A stretch of DNA of 39,538 bases from an uncultured Flavobacteriales bacterium (GTDB lineage: Bacteria; Bacteroidota; Bacteroidia; Flavobacteriales_D; Sanyastnellaceae), in the NCBI GenBank assembly GCA_943787435.1, contig CALSMK010000016.1, forward strand, positions 1-39,538. The letters are read 5' to 3'. The translations under genes were made by a program, and so were the position numbers. This document shows, piece after piece, positions 24,979 to 34,972 of the stretch. The notes under the pieces were generated by a model, which was not told where the DNA came from, searched no databases, and saw only the letters and a program-made list of their open reading frames with translations. How positions within the stretch are numbered: position 1 is the stretch's first letter; every line of letters begins with the position of its first letter.

Positions 24979-25763
24979 GTCTTGAATTGTTGGCGTCCAA
25001 AACTCCAATGGACAAACAAGGTCAGGAAGAACCGGTCATTCTGGTCAAAATCAGGTGCCATGATGACAACCGGGGTCACAAATGCATCCAGATTTAGCCC
25101 AACGGAGAGGGTCCGCAAGGATTCTCGCGCCCCTCCATATTCGAAATCAGCCGCGACTCGGAAAAACGCGCCGGGGGAAGGCGTCACTTCCAAAATCCCA
25201 TTCAATGATCCCGCGCGGCCGTATATGTGATCGGTGCCATGGACATCCGGATCGTAGCGCTCTGTCAGCAGATAACGGTAGGGAATGCTCGGGTAGCCAA
25301 TGACCAAATACACGGGCTTGGTCAACGCCAAGGCCGGACCAAAGGCCCACTTCCACCCAATGGCGACCGCACCGTTTCTGAGCTTGGGCGTTGCGATGGT
25401 TCGGTTTCCCCAACCCAGTCGGGCGATGTAGGCGTTGTTGACTTTGCCAAAGACATAGCTTTTGCCCTGATCGTAAACGGGATTGAAGCTGCGCACCTCT
25501 TTCGGGTGCTTCATGCTCACGATTTCGAAAGACCAAGTCCTGACCTTGCCGACACCGCGGTAAGTCCCTCGCTCAACGTGCACCCCCATTCCCCGGGTAT
25601 GAAGGGACAGGCCAGTTTCCACCCGATGGGTGAAGACGGTTTCTGGCTCATCTTCACCCGAAGGTGACCCTTGGCCATGGGACATGACCGGCCCCACCAC
25701 AAAGGCAAGTACGCTCATCAAAGTGCGCAAAGTGGCGGAAGAAGAAACACAGACGAAGTCCAT
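24975..25763 (-). CDS. Conserved-looking hypothetical exported protein, probable outer-membrane barrel
   Basis: I do not recognise a named family. The 262-residue protein has a hydrophobic N-terminus that fits a signal peptide, most simply from the internal ATG at 25718 ([17 protein letters not shown]). The remainder alternates short polar and aromatic beta-strand-like stretches ([46 protein letters not shown]) typical of a small outer-membrane barrel. It overlaps lipA by four bases and is probably cotranscribed with it, without an obvious functional link. It is divergent from osmC with a 24-base gap between starts; a TAATTTCG element at 25780-25773 (minus) is one mismatch from the -7 consensus. 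The frame is intact. Confidence 0.7.
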   Translation of the reverse strand: MDFVCVSSSATLRTLMSVLAFVVGPVMSHGQGSPSGEDEPETVFTHRVETGLSLHTRGMGVHVERGTYRGVGKVRTWSFEIVSMKHPKEVRSFNPVYDQGKSYVFGKVNNAYIARLGWGNRTIATPKLRNGAVAIGWKWAFGPALALTKPVYLVIGYPSIPYRYLLTERYDPDVHGTDHIYGRAGSLNGILEVTPSPGAFFRVAADFEYGGARESLRTLSVGLNLDAFVTPVVIMAPDFDQNDRFFLTLFVHWSFGRQQFKT

Positions 25764-25787
25764 CGAGAGTCACGAAATTAGCGCACG

Positions 25788-26193
25788 ATGAAGTATGCAC
25801 TCACCTATCCTGAACCCCTGAGAACGAAAGCGGTTCACGCGGGCAACCAACAAACCCTAATCACAGACGCCCCCACCGACAATGGAGGCCTCGGCGAAGC
25901 CTACTCTCCCCACAGACTTGGTGGCCGTGGGGTTGGCCAGCTGCATCATGACCATTTTGGGCCTCAGGGCCAAAAGCAAAGGATTGAATGTTCTTTCCAT
26001 GACCGCTGAGACCGAAAAAAAAATGAGCCCGACTCCGAGGCGCATTGGGCGCATCGCAATCGAGCTCAAAGTCCAATTGGAAGGGGGCTCAGTTCAAGAC
26101 CAAGAGTGGCTGCGCTCCGAAGCGCTCGCCTGCCCTGTGGCCATGTCCTTGCACCCTGACCTTCGTCAAGACATTCAGGTGATTTTCGAGTAA
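25788..26193 (+). CDS. OsmC family protein, one frameshift
   Basis: OsmC/Ohr-fold proteins are small cysteine-based peroxidases. The N-terminal part (LRTKAVHAGNQQTLITDAPT, GGLGEAYSP) and the rest (TDLVAVGLASCIMTILGLRA ... EALACPVAMSLHPDL) lie in different frames. One extra C in CTCCCCACAG near 25900 explains the shift; deleting it gives GEAYSPTDLVAVGLASC as in the family. Both conserved cysteines are present (LASC and ACPVAMSL). Corrected length is about 134 residues, normal for the family. The stop is 4 bases from that of the convergent small lipoprotein. Confidence 0.85.
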
Positions 26194-26197
26194 GGAT

Positions 26198-26359
26198 TCA
26201 GTTCGAATCCAAACTTTCTTCTCCCGTCGCTTGGCTTTCGGGAGTGGTCTGTTCAAAGTCGACACCGTTGTAAGCGTCGCAGTATGGGTAGGAAAGAGCG
26301 CAGCTGCTCAAGCCTGCAGAAATCAGGAGGGCCATGGCCCAAAAATTGAAGTGCTTCAT
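26198..26359 (-). CDS. Small lipoprotein of unknown function
   Basis: This 53-residue precursor starts MKHFNFWAMALLISAGLSSC, with a good lipobox (LSSC, Cys20). The mature part of ~34 residues (ALSYPYCDAYNG ... TTPESQATGEESLDSN) is acidic and has one more cysteine. ATG 26359 gives a compact signal peptide; ATG 26389 would add ten residues. It is convergent with osmC and divergent from rmuC. No family recognised. Confidence 0.6.
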   Translation of the reverse strand: MKHFNFWAMALLISAGLSSCALSYPYCDAYNGVDFEQTTPESQATGEESLDSN

Positions 26360-26452
26360 GATGGATAGATGTGGATTCTTGAATGGCACATGGCCCTTTT
26401 ACGTGACGCTTCTCAATTAGGTTACGTTCTCTATTCCCAACTTGCCGTTTCT

Positions 26453-27886
26453 ATGGACATCTCTGCAATTCTCATTCTTGCCATCGGCTCGGCCATCATT
26501 GGTTTGTTGTTGGCCTTGCTTCGCCGACCGGCCGCTGGAGCCGGTCAAAACTCAGCCGAGCACGACTCTTTGAAACAAGAAGCCGAGAAATGGGAAGCCC
26601 GTTGGAATGCTGACAGAAGCGAGTTCGACGAAAAAGAAGCCAGCCTTCGCGAGACCATAGACAGCGAAAAACAGACTTCTTCTCAGCTTCGAACAGACCT
26701 CGCTCGGCTCGAAACCGAACTGAATGCGGCCCGTGAGAGAGAATTAAAGGGGAGAGCAGGAAAGAGAGGCCCAGGAAGCCGCCCTCCTCAATCGATTCAA
26801 GGTCCTATCCAGCGAAATGCTCGAGGCTGGAACCGAAAGACTCAAGAAGACCAACAAGGATGAGATCGACGCCTTGCTGAAGCCCTTTGGTGACCGGCTC
26901 GATGAATTCGGCAAGCAGGTCCGCGAAGCCTACGGCAATGAGCGCGAGCAACAAGGTGAGCTGTCGGCGAAGCTGAAGCAGCTTTTCGAGCTCAACCAAA
27001 AAATGACCGAAGAGGCCCACAATCTGACCCAGGCCTTGACCGGAAACACAAAGGTCCAAGGCGATTGGGGGGAACTTCAACTGGAGACCCTTCTCCAAAA
27101 TGCCGGATTGGAAAAAGACGTGCATTACGAAGTCCAAGACACCGGGCGGAACGCAGACGGAAAGCTGTTGAGGCCGGACTTCGTGGTCAAACTGCCCGAC
27201 AACCGGCTGGTGATCATTGACTCCAAAGTGTCACTGACTGCCTATGCTGCTTGGACAGCCGCCGAAGACAACGCCGCCCGCAAAACCGCCATGAAATCGC
27301 ATTACGGGAGCATGGAAAGGCACGTCAGAGATCTTGGAGAAAAGCGCTACCAAGACTTATATGGCACCGCTCCTGACTTTGTGCTCATGTACATCCCTGT
27401 GGAGCCGGCCTTGAGTGTGGACTTCGAGCGCCAAAACACCCTTTACCAGATGGCGGCTGGCAAAAAAGTGGTGCCCGTCACCACCTCCACCTTGTTGGGC
27501 CACGCTTCGTTTGATCAGCTTTCTCTGGAAACAGGAATCTCAAAAGCAAAATGCGGAAGCCATTGCTTCCCGTGGCCAGCAGCTGCTGAAAAAATTCAAT
27601 GGTTTCCTGAGCGACCTGAAACAGATCGGCACCAGACTGGAACAGGCCCAAAGCGCCCACACTGGGGCCTTCCAAAAGCTCTCAACGGGAACGGGCAACT
27701 TGATCAGCCAAGCTGAAAAGCTGCGCAAGCTTGGCGGGCATCGAAACCCCACTTGCCATTGACCCTTCTGAAGTAGAGGCCGCGATGGACTCCAACGAAA
27801 ATGCAGAACCCCAGCTCCGGATTTCAAATTCCGAAGCTGAGCGCGATGAACTCGCCGATTCCTCGACGAACTTGCCCCCCAAGTGA
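26453..27886 (+). CDS. rmuC: RmuC family DNA recombination protein, three frameshifts
   Basis: RmuC proteins limit inversions at short repeats and contain a PD-(D/E)XK nuclease-like core. N-terminal membrane helix: MDISAILILAIGSAIIGLLL. Coiled coil: ~residues 40-190. Core: GNTKVQGDWGELQLETLLQN, LRPDFVVKLPDNRLVIIDSK and MYIPVEPAL. Three +1 shifts are each fixed by deleting one G: near 26750 (TAAAGGGGAG), near 27498 (TTGTTGGGCC, restoring STLLATLRLISFLWKQESQK) and near 27737 (CTTGGCGGGC, restoring LRKLGGIETPLAID). The corrected protein is about 477 residues and ends ADSSTNLPPK. ATG 26453 is chosen because it begins the membrane helix. The next gene starts at the stop codon. Confidence 0.87.
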
Positions 27887-29238
27887 GGAACAGCCTGTCG
27901 ATTTCAACTTCCAACCCCATGTGGTTCATTGCACTGTCTGCGATGTTCATGTGTTACGGCTGTTCCACCCCATCGCGGTTGGGATCGAATGCCGACAAAC
28001 CTTATTTGTGGGAGCCCCTTCCCCACCCATCCACAGCTCGCTTGGCATCCGGCACCATCCAGATTCTGCGACCGTATACGTTAGGCTCCCTGCCCACGAA
28101 CCGCTGCACCTGAGAGAGGATTCCGATGCCCCCTTTCGATTTTCATTGGAGCTGGAGCTTCTTGTGGCCGCCACAGAGTGGCCCACGGGCAATCAGGAGA
28201 GCCGACCAAACACCATGCTTCACCGATTTCGGTGGGAAGATGCCGCCAACCCCGACCGGCGGGAATTGGTGGGCCGGTTCACCTTTCCCCTTTCCACCGG
28301 ACGCTACCGCATCATCCACACCATTCGCGATCTGCACAGGGGGTCAGACGTGACCGGCGTGACAGCCTTTGACGGCTGGGGGAACAACGCCCCTGAGCGT
28401 TGTTTGGCGTTTGAATTGGCGACGGGGGAACCTGCCTGGAACCGCTCTTTGCCGGACGGTGGTCGATGTGGGCTTTTGGTTCCGCCCGACATGATAGACC
28501 TTCCTTGGAGGCACACAGCCATGCCCCCGGTGGACTCCTTTCCTTCTGCGCCATTCCTGGACAGAATCCCAAAAGCACTCTCCTTTCCTGAAGACAAATC
28601 TGCCCCTCAAAGGCCCATCCCCGTCACCGAAGTCCCTTCGGATGTCTTTTTTCCTGCGGGAAATTGGACGGGGTGGTCATGGGTAAGTTGGGAGAACGCC
28701 CCTGGGATTCACCGCTGGAGTTATGGAGATGATTCCTCATCCATTCTGGTGGCGGCCAGGAGGCGTCACTTCCCAGTCATGCGCGATCTGGATCAGATGA
28801 TCCGCGCCACGAGGTACATCGCCACCCGGCAGGAGTACAAAACCATGCGAAATGCCCGGGACCCCAAGAAAGCCTTGGATGAATTCTGGCTCAGCTTTGC
28901 ATCCGGTCCAGACGTCGCCAGAGGGCTCATCGCCACCTATTATGGGAGGGTGCGGGAAGCCAATGTGCATTTCACGAGCCTCAAGGAAGGTTGGTGCACC
29001 GATCGGGGGCATGGTCCACATGGTCTTTGGCCATGCCGACCGCGTCCGGCGTGACTTTCAGGGCGAAACATGGGTGTACGGAGAGGAAGGAGATGTCAAC
29101 GCACTCATCTTCCGCTTTTCAAGAAATGACAACGGGGACGACTTCAATCGATACGATTTGGAGCGTTATCCTGGATTTAGAAGCCCGTGGGAAGCCATGG
29201 TGTCGAGTTGGCGCCGAGGCAAAGTGAGAAACAGATGA
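27883..29238 (+). CDS. GWxTD-domain protein, probable lipoprotein, two frameshifts
   Basis: The motif that names the family is visible as KEGWCTDRG followed by MVHMVFGHADRVRRDFQGET, and the usual ending is present (YDLERYPGFRSPWEAMVSSW, RRGKVR). The N-terminus has a hydrophobic leader ending MCYGCSTP, probably a lipoprotein signal though the lipobox is imperfect. One base is missing near 28050 (STARLASG in one frame, HPDSATVYVRLPAHEPL in the next) and one G is extra in the GGGGG near 29008. Corrected length is about 450 residues. GWxTD proteins are common in Bacteroidota but without a firmly assigned function. The start is GTG 27883, overlapping the rmuC stop, or ATG 27919. The stop overlaps rlmB (ATGA). 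Confidence 0.78.
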
Positions 29239-29977
29239 GACCAAGACCCAAAAAGCAGGACGACCGAATCATCGGTTGGCACCCCATCAAGGAAGCCCTC
29301 GAGGAAGGCGTTGAAATGGCGCGTGTGTTGATTCAACGGGACAGCAAAGATGAAAAGACCAAGCAGCTTTTAAGCGTGCTTCGGGCCAGGCAAATCCCCC
29401 GTTCAGCGCGTGCCCCGGGGAAAGGCTAGACCGGATCACCAAGAAGAACCACCAAGGCATCATCGCCTTTTCGTCCCCCATCGCATTCACCCCTCTGGAC
29501 GAGTTGATCACCTCTGGTTTCGAGACCGGAGAACGGGTCTTTCTGGTGGTGTTGGACGGCGTCACCGATGTGGGCAACCTGGGTGCCATTGCACGCACAG
29601 CGGAGTGTTTTGGCGCCACCGGACTGGTGCTGCAGGACCACCATGCCGCCCCAGTCAATGAAGATGCGGTCAAAACCAGTTCCGGGTCTTTGCTTCGTTT
29701 GCCGGTTGCCCGGGTGCCCGACATCGCCAAGGCGCTCCATTACTTGGGGCAATGCGGACTGGAAAGAATAGGACTGAGTGAAAAGGCAGAGACCAGGCTC
29801 GAAGACTGCCGTCCCTCTGACGCAGCATGCTTGGTTCTTGGGGACGAAGAACGCGGAATTTCCATGCAAAGTTGGGCAAAATGTGACGTTCATGCACGAA
29901 TCGAAATGAGGGGGAAAACTGGCTCTCTGAATGTGAGTGTCGCAGGCGGTATCGCCCTCCATCACTTGATGTCCTGA
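29235..29977 (+). CDS. rlmB: RlmB/TrmH-type rRNA 2'-O-methyltransferase, two frameshifts
   Basis: This SpoU/TrmH-family methyltransferase probably methylates the 2'-O of G2251 in 23S rRNA. N-terminal substrate-binding domain: RIIGWHPIKEALEEGVEMAR, then RARQIP, VQRVPRERLDRITKKNHQGI after correction. Knotted SAM domain: LDGVTDVGNLGAIARTAECF (motif 1), LVLGDEERGI (motif 2), SLNVSVAGGIALHHL (motif 3). Two +1 shifts, one extra C in ATCCCCCGTT near 29400 and one extra G in CCCCGGGGAA near 29420, account for the split. Corrected length is about 246 residues. ATG 29235 overlaps the previous stop. RlmB rather than another SpoU paralogue is inferred from overall similarity. Confidence 0.87.
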
Positions 29978-30041
29978 GAAAAAAAGACCGAGTGTGTATG
30001 CGGACGAACCGGTCGATAGTGGCGGCTGAATGACAAATCTC

Positions 30042-30069
30042 ATCGACCAATTAAAATATTTTGGTCGAT
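30042..30069. promoter_or_regulatory. Perfect 9-bp inverted repeat at the adhesin promoter
   Basis: ATCGACCAA (30042-30050) and TTGGTCGAT (30061-30069) flank a 10-base all-A/T spacer. A third GGTCGAT half-site is at 30011-30017. The right arm supplies the candidate -33 TTTG (30060-30063). The element lies in an AT-rich gap between rlmB and the large adhesin. It could be an operator; as RNA it could also fold as a weak hairpin. Confidence 0.55.
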
Positions 30070-30093
30070 TTATTTCATTTGTTCGTATATTTG
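30060..30093 (+). promoter_or_regulatory. Bacteroidetes-type promoter of the adhesin cassette
   Basis: The -7 element TATATTTG (30086-30093) fits TANNTTTG exactly. A TTTG at 30060-30063 gives a -33 element with a 22-base spacer, slightly longer than usual. The predicted transcript would have a leader of about 130 bases to ATG 30234, with no obvious structure. Confidence 0.6.
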
Positions 30094-30233
30094 ATGTCTT
30101 CGCCTGTCGCTTGTTTTCAGTGTTTGAACCAGAATCGAACTGAAAACGTTATATGGGACACTTTTACTACGTTCGCACTTCGGATAAGCTCACCCCCTCA
30201 GGGTCAGCTCCGCGTACCCTTTCGTCACGTGTC

Positions 30234-33200
30234 ATGCCTGCACGACCACTTATCACCGTTATGCTCCTTTGTTGGGGCTTTCTTTCATGGTCTCAGCCCT
30301 TCCTTCACGAAGGTTGCGACAGTCTATGTGTCCCAGCTCTGTTGAATGAGGATGCAGACTTGATTGTCGACTGCACCACCCCATTTCCAGACTTTGTTTT
30401 GCCATTGGCGGAAGGTTGCGACGACGCACCCATCACGGCCATGCCAAGCGTGGAATTGGACGAGACGATTGTCATGAGTTACGACCTCACCACAGCCTTG
30501 GGCGTGGGAGCGGATTGGGCGCTTTGGCTCGGTGGTTTTGAGGCCATGGGTCATGGTTCCAGTGATTACTTCAATCCCACTTCCGAAGGGGTCATGCTGA
30601 ATGCATACGCCAATGGAACCGTGCGCATCACAGGTGATTTGGTGAATGACGAAAATGCCAATGAGCAATTTCATCTGGACCTGTTCTTGAAGTCCGGCCA
30701 AGACTTTGAAAGCTGGGATGCCCAAGGACGTTTGCCCAAGGATGACCTGGGCTTGGGCGCTTATGTGGATTGGACCTTCTACGAGGTGGTCGACACGTTG
30801 AGCCGATTGGAAGGTTTGGGGGATTTCGAGGGCGACATGCTCTACTTGGACCACATGCCATTCTCCAAGCTGTTTGGTTTCCAATTGGGCGCCGATGGAG
30901 CGAACAACAAGAACACCAACTTTGGAATCAGCGGGTGGTTCTGGTACCGAGGCATGATCGGCGGACAACCTGTGAATGGCACAGGAGACGTCAATGCTGA
31001 CCTGGTCGATGGCGAGGACGACAGCGTCTCTTGCCCTGTTGTGGAATCCCGCGAACGGATTGTCATGGCTTGGTCAGAATGCGGACACGATGTGCACAGC
31101 TACACCGTTGAGCGCCATGACTTGGAAGCCCCCTATTTTGAGACCTTGCCTCCGTTGGAATCTGCAGATTGCACCTCCCTCCCAGACACGGCATCCATCG
31201 ATGCCTTCGAGGTCGGAGACGATTGCGGGAGTGACCTGAGTCTTGAAGTCCTGTCCGATGTGGTTGTCGGCCCGCCTTGCGACCAAGAATTGACCCGCAC
31301 ATGGCGATTGACTGACGCGTGCGGAAACTACACCGACACCTTTCAGGTGGTGACGCTGATTGACACAACGGGCCCGACGTTCATCTTGAACGATGTGGAA
31401 TTGGACTGTACAGAGTGGGCGTCTTTTGAACCCACCACTCCCGTCATCACAGACAACTGCACGCCTTCAGAGGACATTGTGACCTCCTACACCGAGGGAG
31501 AGCCTGTTGGCGCCTTCCCATCTGACTTCACGATTGAGTTGTCCTATACCGCGACTGACCTCTGCGGCAATGCCACAACCCAGTCGGCCACCATTACCGT
31601 GATCGACACCACGGCACCTGTGCTGACAGACCTGCCTGAAGACGTCACCTTGACATGCGTGGAATGGGAAACTTACCAAGCACAAGCCCCTTCAGCCACC
31701 GACAACTGCACCGACGATTTGGGTGCAGCGCAAGTGGACACTTTGGTTGTGGATCAAGCCTGCGAAGGGACCTTCACCCTCACCTTGACTTATTCATTCA
31801 CGGACCTGGCAGGGAACACCTCTAGCCACGTGCAAACGGTGAATGTGGAAGACACCACCCCACCGGAAGTCACTTCCTCTCCAGCCGACTTGGTGATCGA
31901 TTGTAATGACGAATGGCCAGCCGCTGAAGGGGACAACCTTCCCACGGCTTCTGACGACTGCAGCGGCGTCAACATCACTTGGATGGACGACACCACATTC
32001 ACAGAGTGTCCCGGAGAACTGATTGTCCGTACGTTCACCATCAGCGACAATTGCGGCAACGAGACCACGGTCTCGCAAAACATTCAAAAAGAAGACACCA
32101 CAGGCCCCGTGCTTGAGGATGTGCCTGCAGACACCACTTTGGCCTGCGGCTCAGACCTGCCTTCTGCTGAACCCACCGCGATGGACGACTGCTCTGCAGT
32201 GGACAGCACTTGGACCACGGTTGAAGCCATTGATGTCGCCTTTGGAACGTCTTTTTCCCTTGATTTTGAGGCTTGCGCATTGGATGGCCTCGTGGCCGAT
32301 GGTGGAACCATTTCCATCAGCAATGATGCATTCGATGGCACTTGCGCCGTGGAAATGCTGCACGCCGCAGGAGAAGACCCCCACAATTTCTACGACCCCG
32401 CTGTGCTCGCTGGCAGAGGAACCTACCAGGTGATGGCCAGAGCCGATGGTTTCATCAGCGACAACATGGTCCACTTGCTTGCGGGTGACGACCTGGGGGA
32501 CTCAGGCATCACTTTGTCCTTGCGTCCCAACGGAACGGACAACCCCGGGATTGACATCACTGGTTTGGGCCTCAATGCTTCCGCCGACGCGGCCATGGCC
32601 CAAGGCGAGTGGTACTCGGTTCAAGTGACCCTTGGAGAAAGCCAGTTGAGCCTGTCCATTGACGGCATGCTCGTTCTAGAGGTTGACCTTCCAGCAGACC
32701 TGCCCAGTCAAGGCCGGTTCAAGCTCGCCGCTGCTTATGCTGCGAGCTACGACGACATGTCCTACCAAGCCGAGGATCCCTGTCCCGTGGTCGAGCGATA
32801 TGAGCGCACATTCCATGCCCTCGACGCCTGCGGAAATGAAAGCACAGCCACCCAGGTTATCGATTTGATTGACACCGTGGCCCCTGTATTTGGCGAGCTG
32901 CCGGAGGACCTCTTGATCGCTTGCGGAGAGGACATTCCCGAGACGGAAGTCGACGCGACGGATGCTTGCTCAGATGTGAGCATTCTGGCATCCATCGACA
33001 CCCTGATTGTCCCATGTCCTGGGACCTTCACATTGATTCGCACATTCACCGCGATGGATGCTTGTGGCAACGCCGCACAGCATCAGCAAACCATTCAAGT
33101 CATGGATGATGAAGCCCCCATTTTCTTGGAGGTTCCCGGAGACGTGACCATTCAGTGCGACGAAGACCTCCCTGAAGACCTTCCCACATCGGAAGACGCC

Positions 33201-34940
33201 TGCAGTTCACCTGTGAACGTCATTTTGCTGGCTGTAGACAGCGTTGTTGGCGAATGTCCACAAGCTTGGCTGGTCACCCGCACATTCCAGGCCTCTGACG
33301 CTTGTGGAAATACAGCCGTCACCTCCCAACTGGTGACCATTGTGGACACCGTTGGCCCTGTTTTGGTCCTTGGGCTGGACACGGTCACCCTGGAATGCGG
33401 TGGCGATCTGCCCACGAACCTGCCCACTTTTGGCGATGCTTGTGACCCCATGGTGAACGTTGCCGAATTGGCACCTGACACCGTGCTCGGTGCTTGCTCC
33501 GGTGAGTACATCGTCAACCGACACTTCGAAGCCATGGATGCCTGCGGAAACACCACGGCCTACAGCCAAGCTGTGAATTACGTGGACACTGCACCTCCAG
33601 TGGTGGAAGCCAGCTCTGTGCCGGCCGACGTGACCATCCAGTGTGGCACTGAGCTGCCCTCAGAGGTGCCTGTCGCTGGGGATGACTGCGGAACCATTTC
33701 CCTCTCGGTGTCTGTCGACTCGGTGTCCACAGACCCTGTCTGTTTGTCTGCCCTCACGGTGACCCGGACCTTCACCTTCACAGACGACTGCGGCAACGCA
33801 TCGGAAGCGGCCCAGGTCATCACAGTGGTGGACACGGTGGCTCCTGAATTTGACACCAGCTCCATTCCAGCGGATGCCACATTCAACTGTACGGATGTGC
33901 ACCCCACTTGCGCCGATTTCGATGTTCTTGCATTTGACGATTGTGGAACAACCAACGTAGACTGCCAAATGGACACCGTCCCCACGGCTTGTCCTGGAAC
34001 GTTCACGTTGATCATGACGCTCGTGGCCTCTGACGACTGCGGAAACAGCACGGATGCGACCGTCACTTTTGAAGTGGAGGACACCACGGGACCTGAACTC
34101 GACTTGGCTTTGCTTCCTGCAGACTCCACTGTCCAATGCGGCTTTGTCCCTGACGTGCTCGACAGCACGGCATTCACGGTATCCGATGACTGCAGCGACT
34201 GGGTGTTTGGCGCTGTTCGCGACACCACTGGTGAAAACGATAACCCATGCGACTACCAGCATGTGGACACCTACACCTTCACCGACTGCGACGGCAACGA
34301 AACGGTCTTCGTGCACACGCTGACAGTGATTGACACCATTGGCCCCATGATGTCGACGGCCATCGTGGAAGAGCTCAATTTCTTCTGCCCATTCGAAGTC
34401 CCGGAATACACCAGCCCTCAGTTGGCCAGCGACAATGACTTCCCGTTCAGCGTGACGGACAATTGCGCCACCGCCGAGGAGATCTCCATCTCGTACAAGG
34501 ACTCTGTACTCGCTCAGAATGGAAATGACTTTACCGTGGAGCGAACTTGGACGCTCACGGACCATTGCGAAAACGAAACCGATGTGGTTCAAGTGATCAT
34601 TGTCCAAGAGCCCCAGCTCTTGATGCCCAATGCATTCAGCCCGGGAAGCAATGGCTTCAATGACGTCTATGTGGTCGAGAACCTGGCCTTGGAGGAGGAA
34701 GACGGCGACGTCTACCCCCCATGTGACTGGAGCGATGACCCCACCATGGTGCACTTTATGGTCTTCAACCGTTGGGGCAACCAAGTCTATGCATCTCCAC
34801 CGGGCGCCCGCTACTTGAATGATTGGCAGGGTCGATCCGAAGACAATGAATCCCTTGTGGACGGCACCTACTTTGTCCTGTTCCGGATCAATGAGACTCG
34901 GAAAATGGGCACTTACGTTGACATCAGAAAAGACCAGTGA
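30234..34940 (+). CDS. Giant repeat adhesin-like protein with gliding-motility (CHU_C, T9SS type B) C-terminal domain
   Basis: This is a 1568-residue secreted protein. Order of parts: signal peptide (MPARPLITVMLLCWGFLSWS); a ~300-residue N-terminal domain of unknown fold (VMSYDLTTALGVGADWALWL ... NTNFGISGWFWYRG); about eleven Cys-containing HYR/Ig-like repeats (~81-84 residues each) with the signature DACGN...DT..P.....P.D.....C; a ~178-residue LamG-like domain inserted in one repeat; and the C-terminal domain LMPNAFSPGSNGFNDVYVVE, FNRWGNQVY, WQGRSEDNESLVDGTYFVLF that marks T9SS type B export. Such proteins form surface filaments or adhesins in SprB-like systems. ATG 30234 is preferred over 30153 because it begins the signal peptide. 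The next gene is its PorP/SprF partner. The frame is intact over 4.7 kb. Confidence 0.88.
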   Translation: MPARPLITVMLLCWGFLSWSQPFLHEGCDSLCVPALLNEDADLIVDCTTPFPDFVLPLAEGCDDAPITAMPSVELDETIVMSYDLTTALGVGADWALWLGGFEAMGHGSSDYFNPTSEGVMLNAYANGTVRITGDLVNDENANEQFHLDLFLKSGQDFESWDAQGRLPKDDLGLGAYVDWTFYEVVDTLSRLEGLGDFEGDMLYLDHMPFSKLFGFQLGADGANNKNTNFGISGWFWYRGMIGGQPVNGTGDVNADLVDGEDDSVSCPVVESRERIVMAWSECGHDVHSYTVERHDLEAPYFETLPPLESADCTSLPDTASIDAFEVGDDCGSDLSLEVLSDVVVGPPCDQELTRTWRLTDACGNYTDTFQVVTLIDTTGPTFILNDVELDCTEWASFEPTTPVITDNCTPSEDIVTSYTEGEPVGAFPSDFTIELSYTATDLCGNATTQSATITVIDTTAPVLTDLPEDVTLTCVEWETYQAQAPSATDNCTDDLGAAQVDTLVVDQACEGTFTLTLTYSFTDLAGNTSSHVQTVNVEDTTPPEVTSSPADLVIDCNDEWPAAEGDNLPTASDDCSGVNITWMDDTTFTECPGELIVRTFTISDNCGNETTVSQNIQKEDTTGPVLEDVPADTTLACGSDLPSAEPTAMDDCSAVDSTWTTVEAIDVAFGTSFSLDFEACALDGLVADGGTISISNDAFDGTCAVEMLHAAGEDPHNFYDPAVLAGRGTYQVMARADGFISDNMVHLLAGDDLGDSGITLSLRPNGTDNPGIDITGLGLNASADAAMAQGEWYSVQVTLGESQLSLSIDGMLVLEVDLPADLPSQGRFKLAAAYAASYDDMSYQAEDPCPVVERYERTFHALDACGNESTATQVIDLIDTVAPVFGELPEDLLIACGEDIPETEVDATDACSDVSILASIDTLIVPCPGTFTLIRTFTAMDACGNAAQHQQTIQVMDDEAPIFLEVPGDVTIQCDEDLPEDLPTSEDACSSPVNVILLAVDSVVGECPQAWLVTRTFQASDACGNTAVTSQLVTIVDTVGPVLVLGLDTVTLECGGDLPTNLPTFGDACDPMVNVAELAPDTVLGACSGEYIVNRHFEAMDACGNTTAYSQAVNYVDTAPPVVEASSVPADVTIQCGTELPSEVPVAGDDCGTISLSVSVDSVSTDPVCLSALTVTRTFTFTDDCGNASEAAQVITVVDTVAPEFDTSSIPADATFNCTDVHPTCADFDVLAFDDCGTTNVDCQMDTVPTACPGTFTLIMTLVASDDCGNSTDATVTFEVEDTTGPELDLALLPADSTVQCGFVPDVLDSTAFTVSDDCSDWVFGAVRDTTGENDNPCDYQHVDTYTFTDCDGNETVFVHTLTVIDTIGPMMSTAIVEELNFFCPFEVPEYTSPQLASDNDFPFSVTDNCATAEEISISYKDSVLAQNGNDFTVERTWTLTDHCENETDVVQVIIVQEPQLLMPNAFSPGSNGFNDVYVVENLALEEEDGDVYPPCDWSDDPTMVHFMVFNRWGNQVYASPPGARYLNDWQGRSEDNESLVDGTYFVLFRINETRKMGTYVDIRKDQ
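31361..34575 (+). repeat. Tandem HYR/Ig-like protein repeats of ~240-250 bp
   Basis: The unit boundary GxDTxxP recurs at about 31362, 31605, 31851, 32094, 32871, 33105, 33343, 33583, 33831, 34080 and 34332. Spacings are 234-252 bp except for 777 bp between the fourth and fifth, where an extra domain is inserted. Repeats are recognisable in protein but already diverged in DNA. Confidence 0.8.
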
Positions 34941-34972
34941 TGTTTCGCACAATGACTTCCCACTTGGACCCC

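Noticed and set aside
31361..34575. CRISPR-like or DNA tandem repeat array
   Set aside because: The periodicity is ~245 bp and is conserved only in protein sequence; there are no short identical repeats with spacers anywhere in the window.
33660..34952. 430-residue minus-strand open frame under the adhesin
   Set aside because: It is antisense to the repeat region and reflects its codon bias; no start context or motif.
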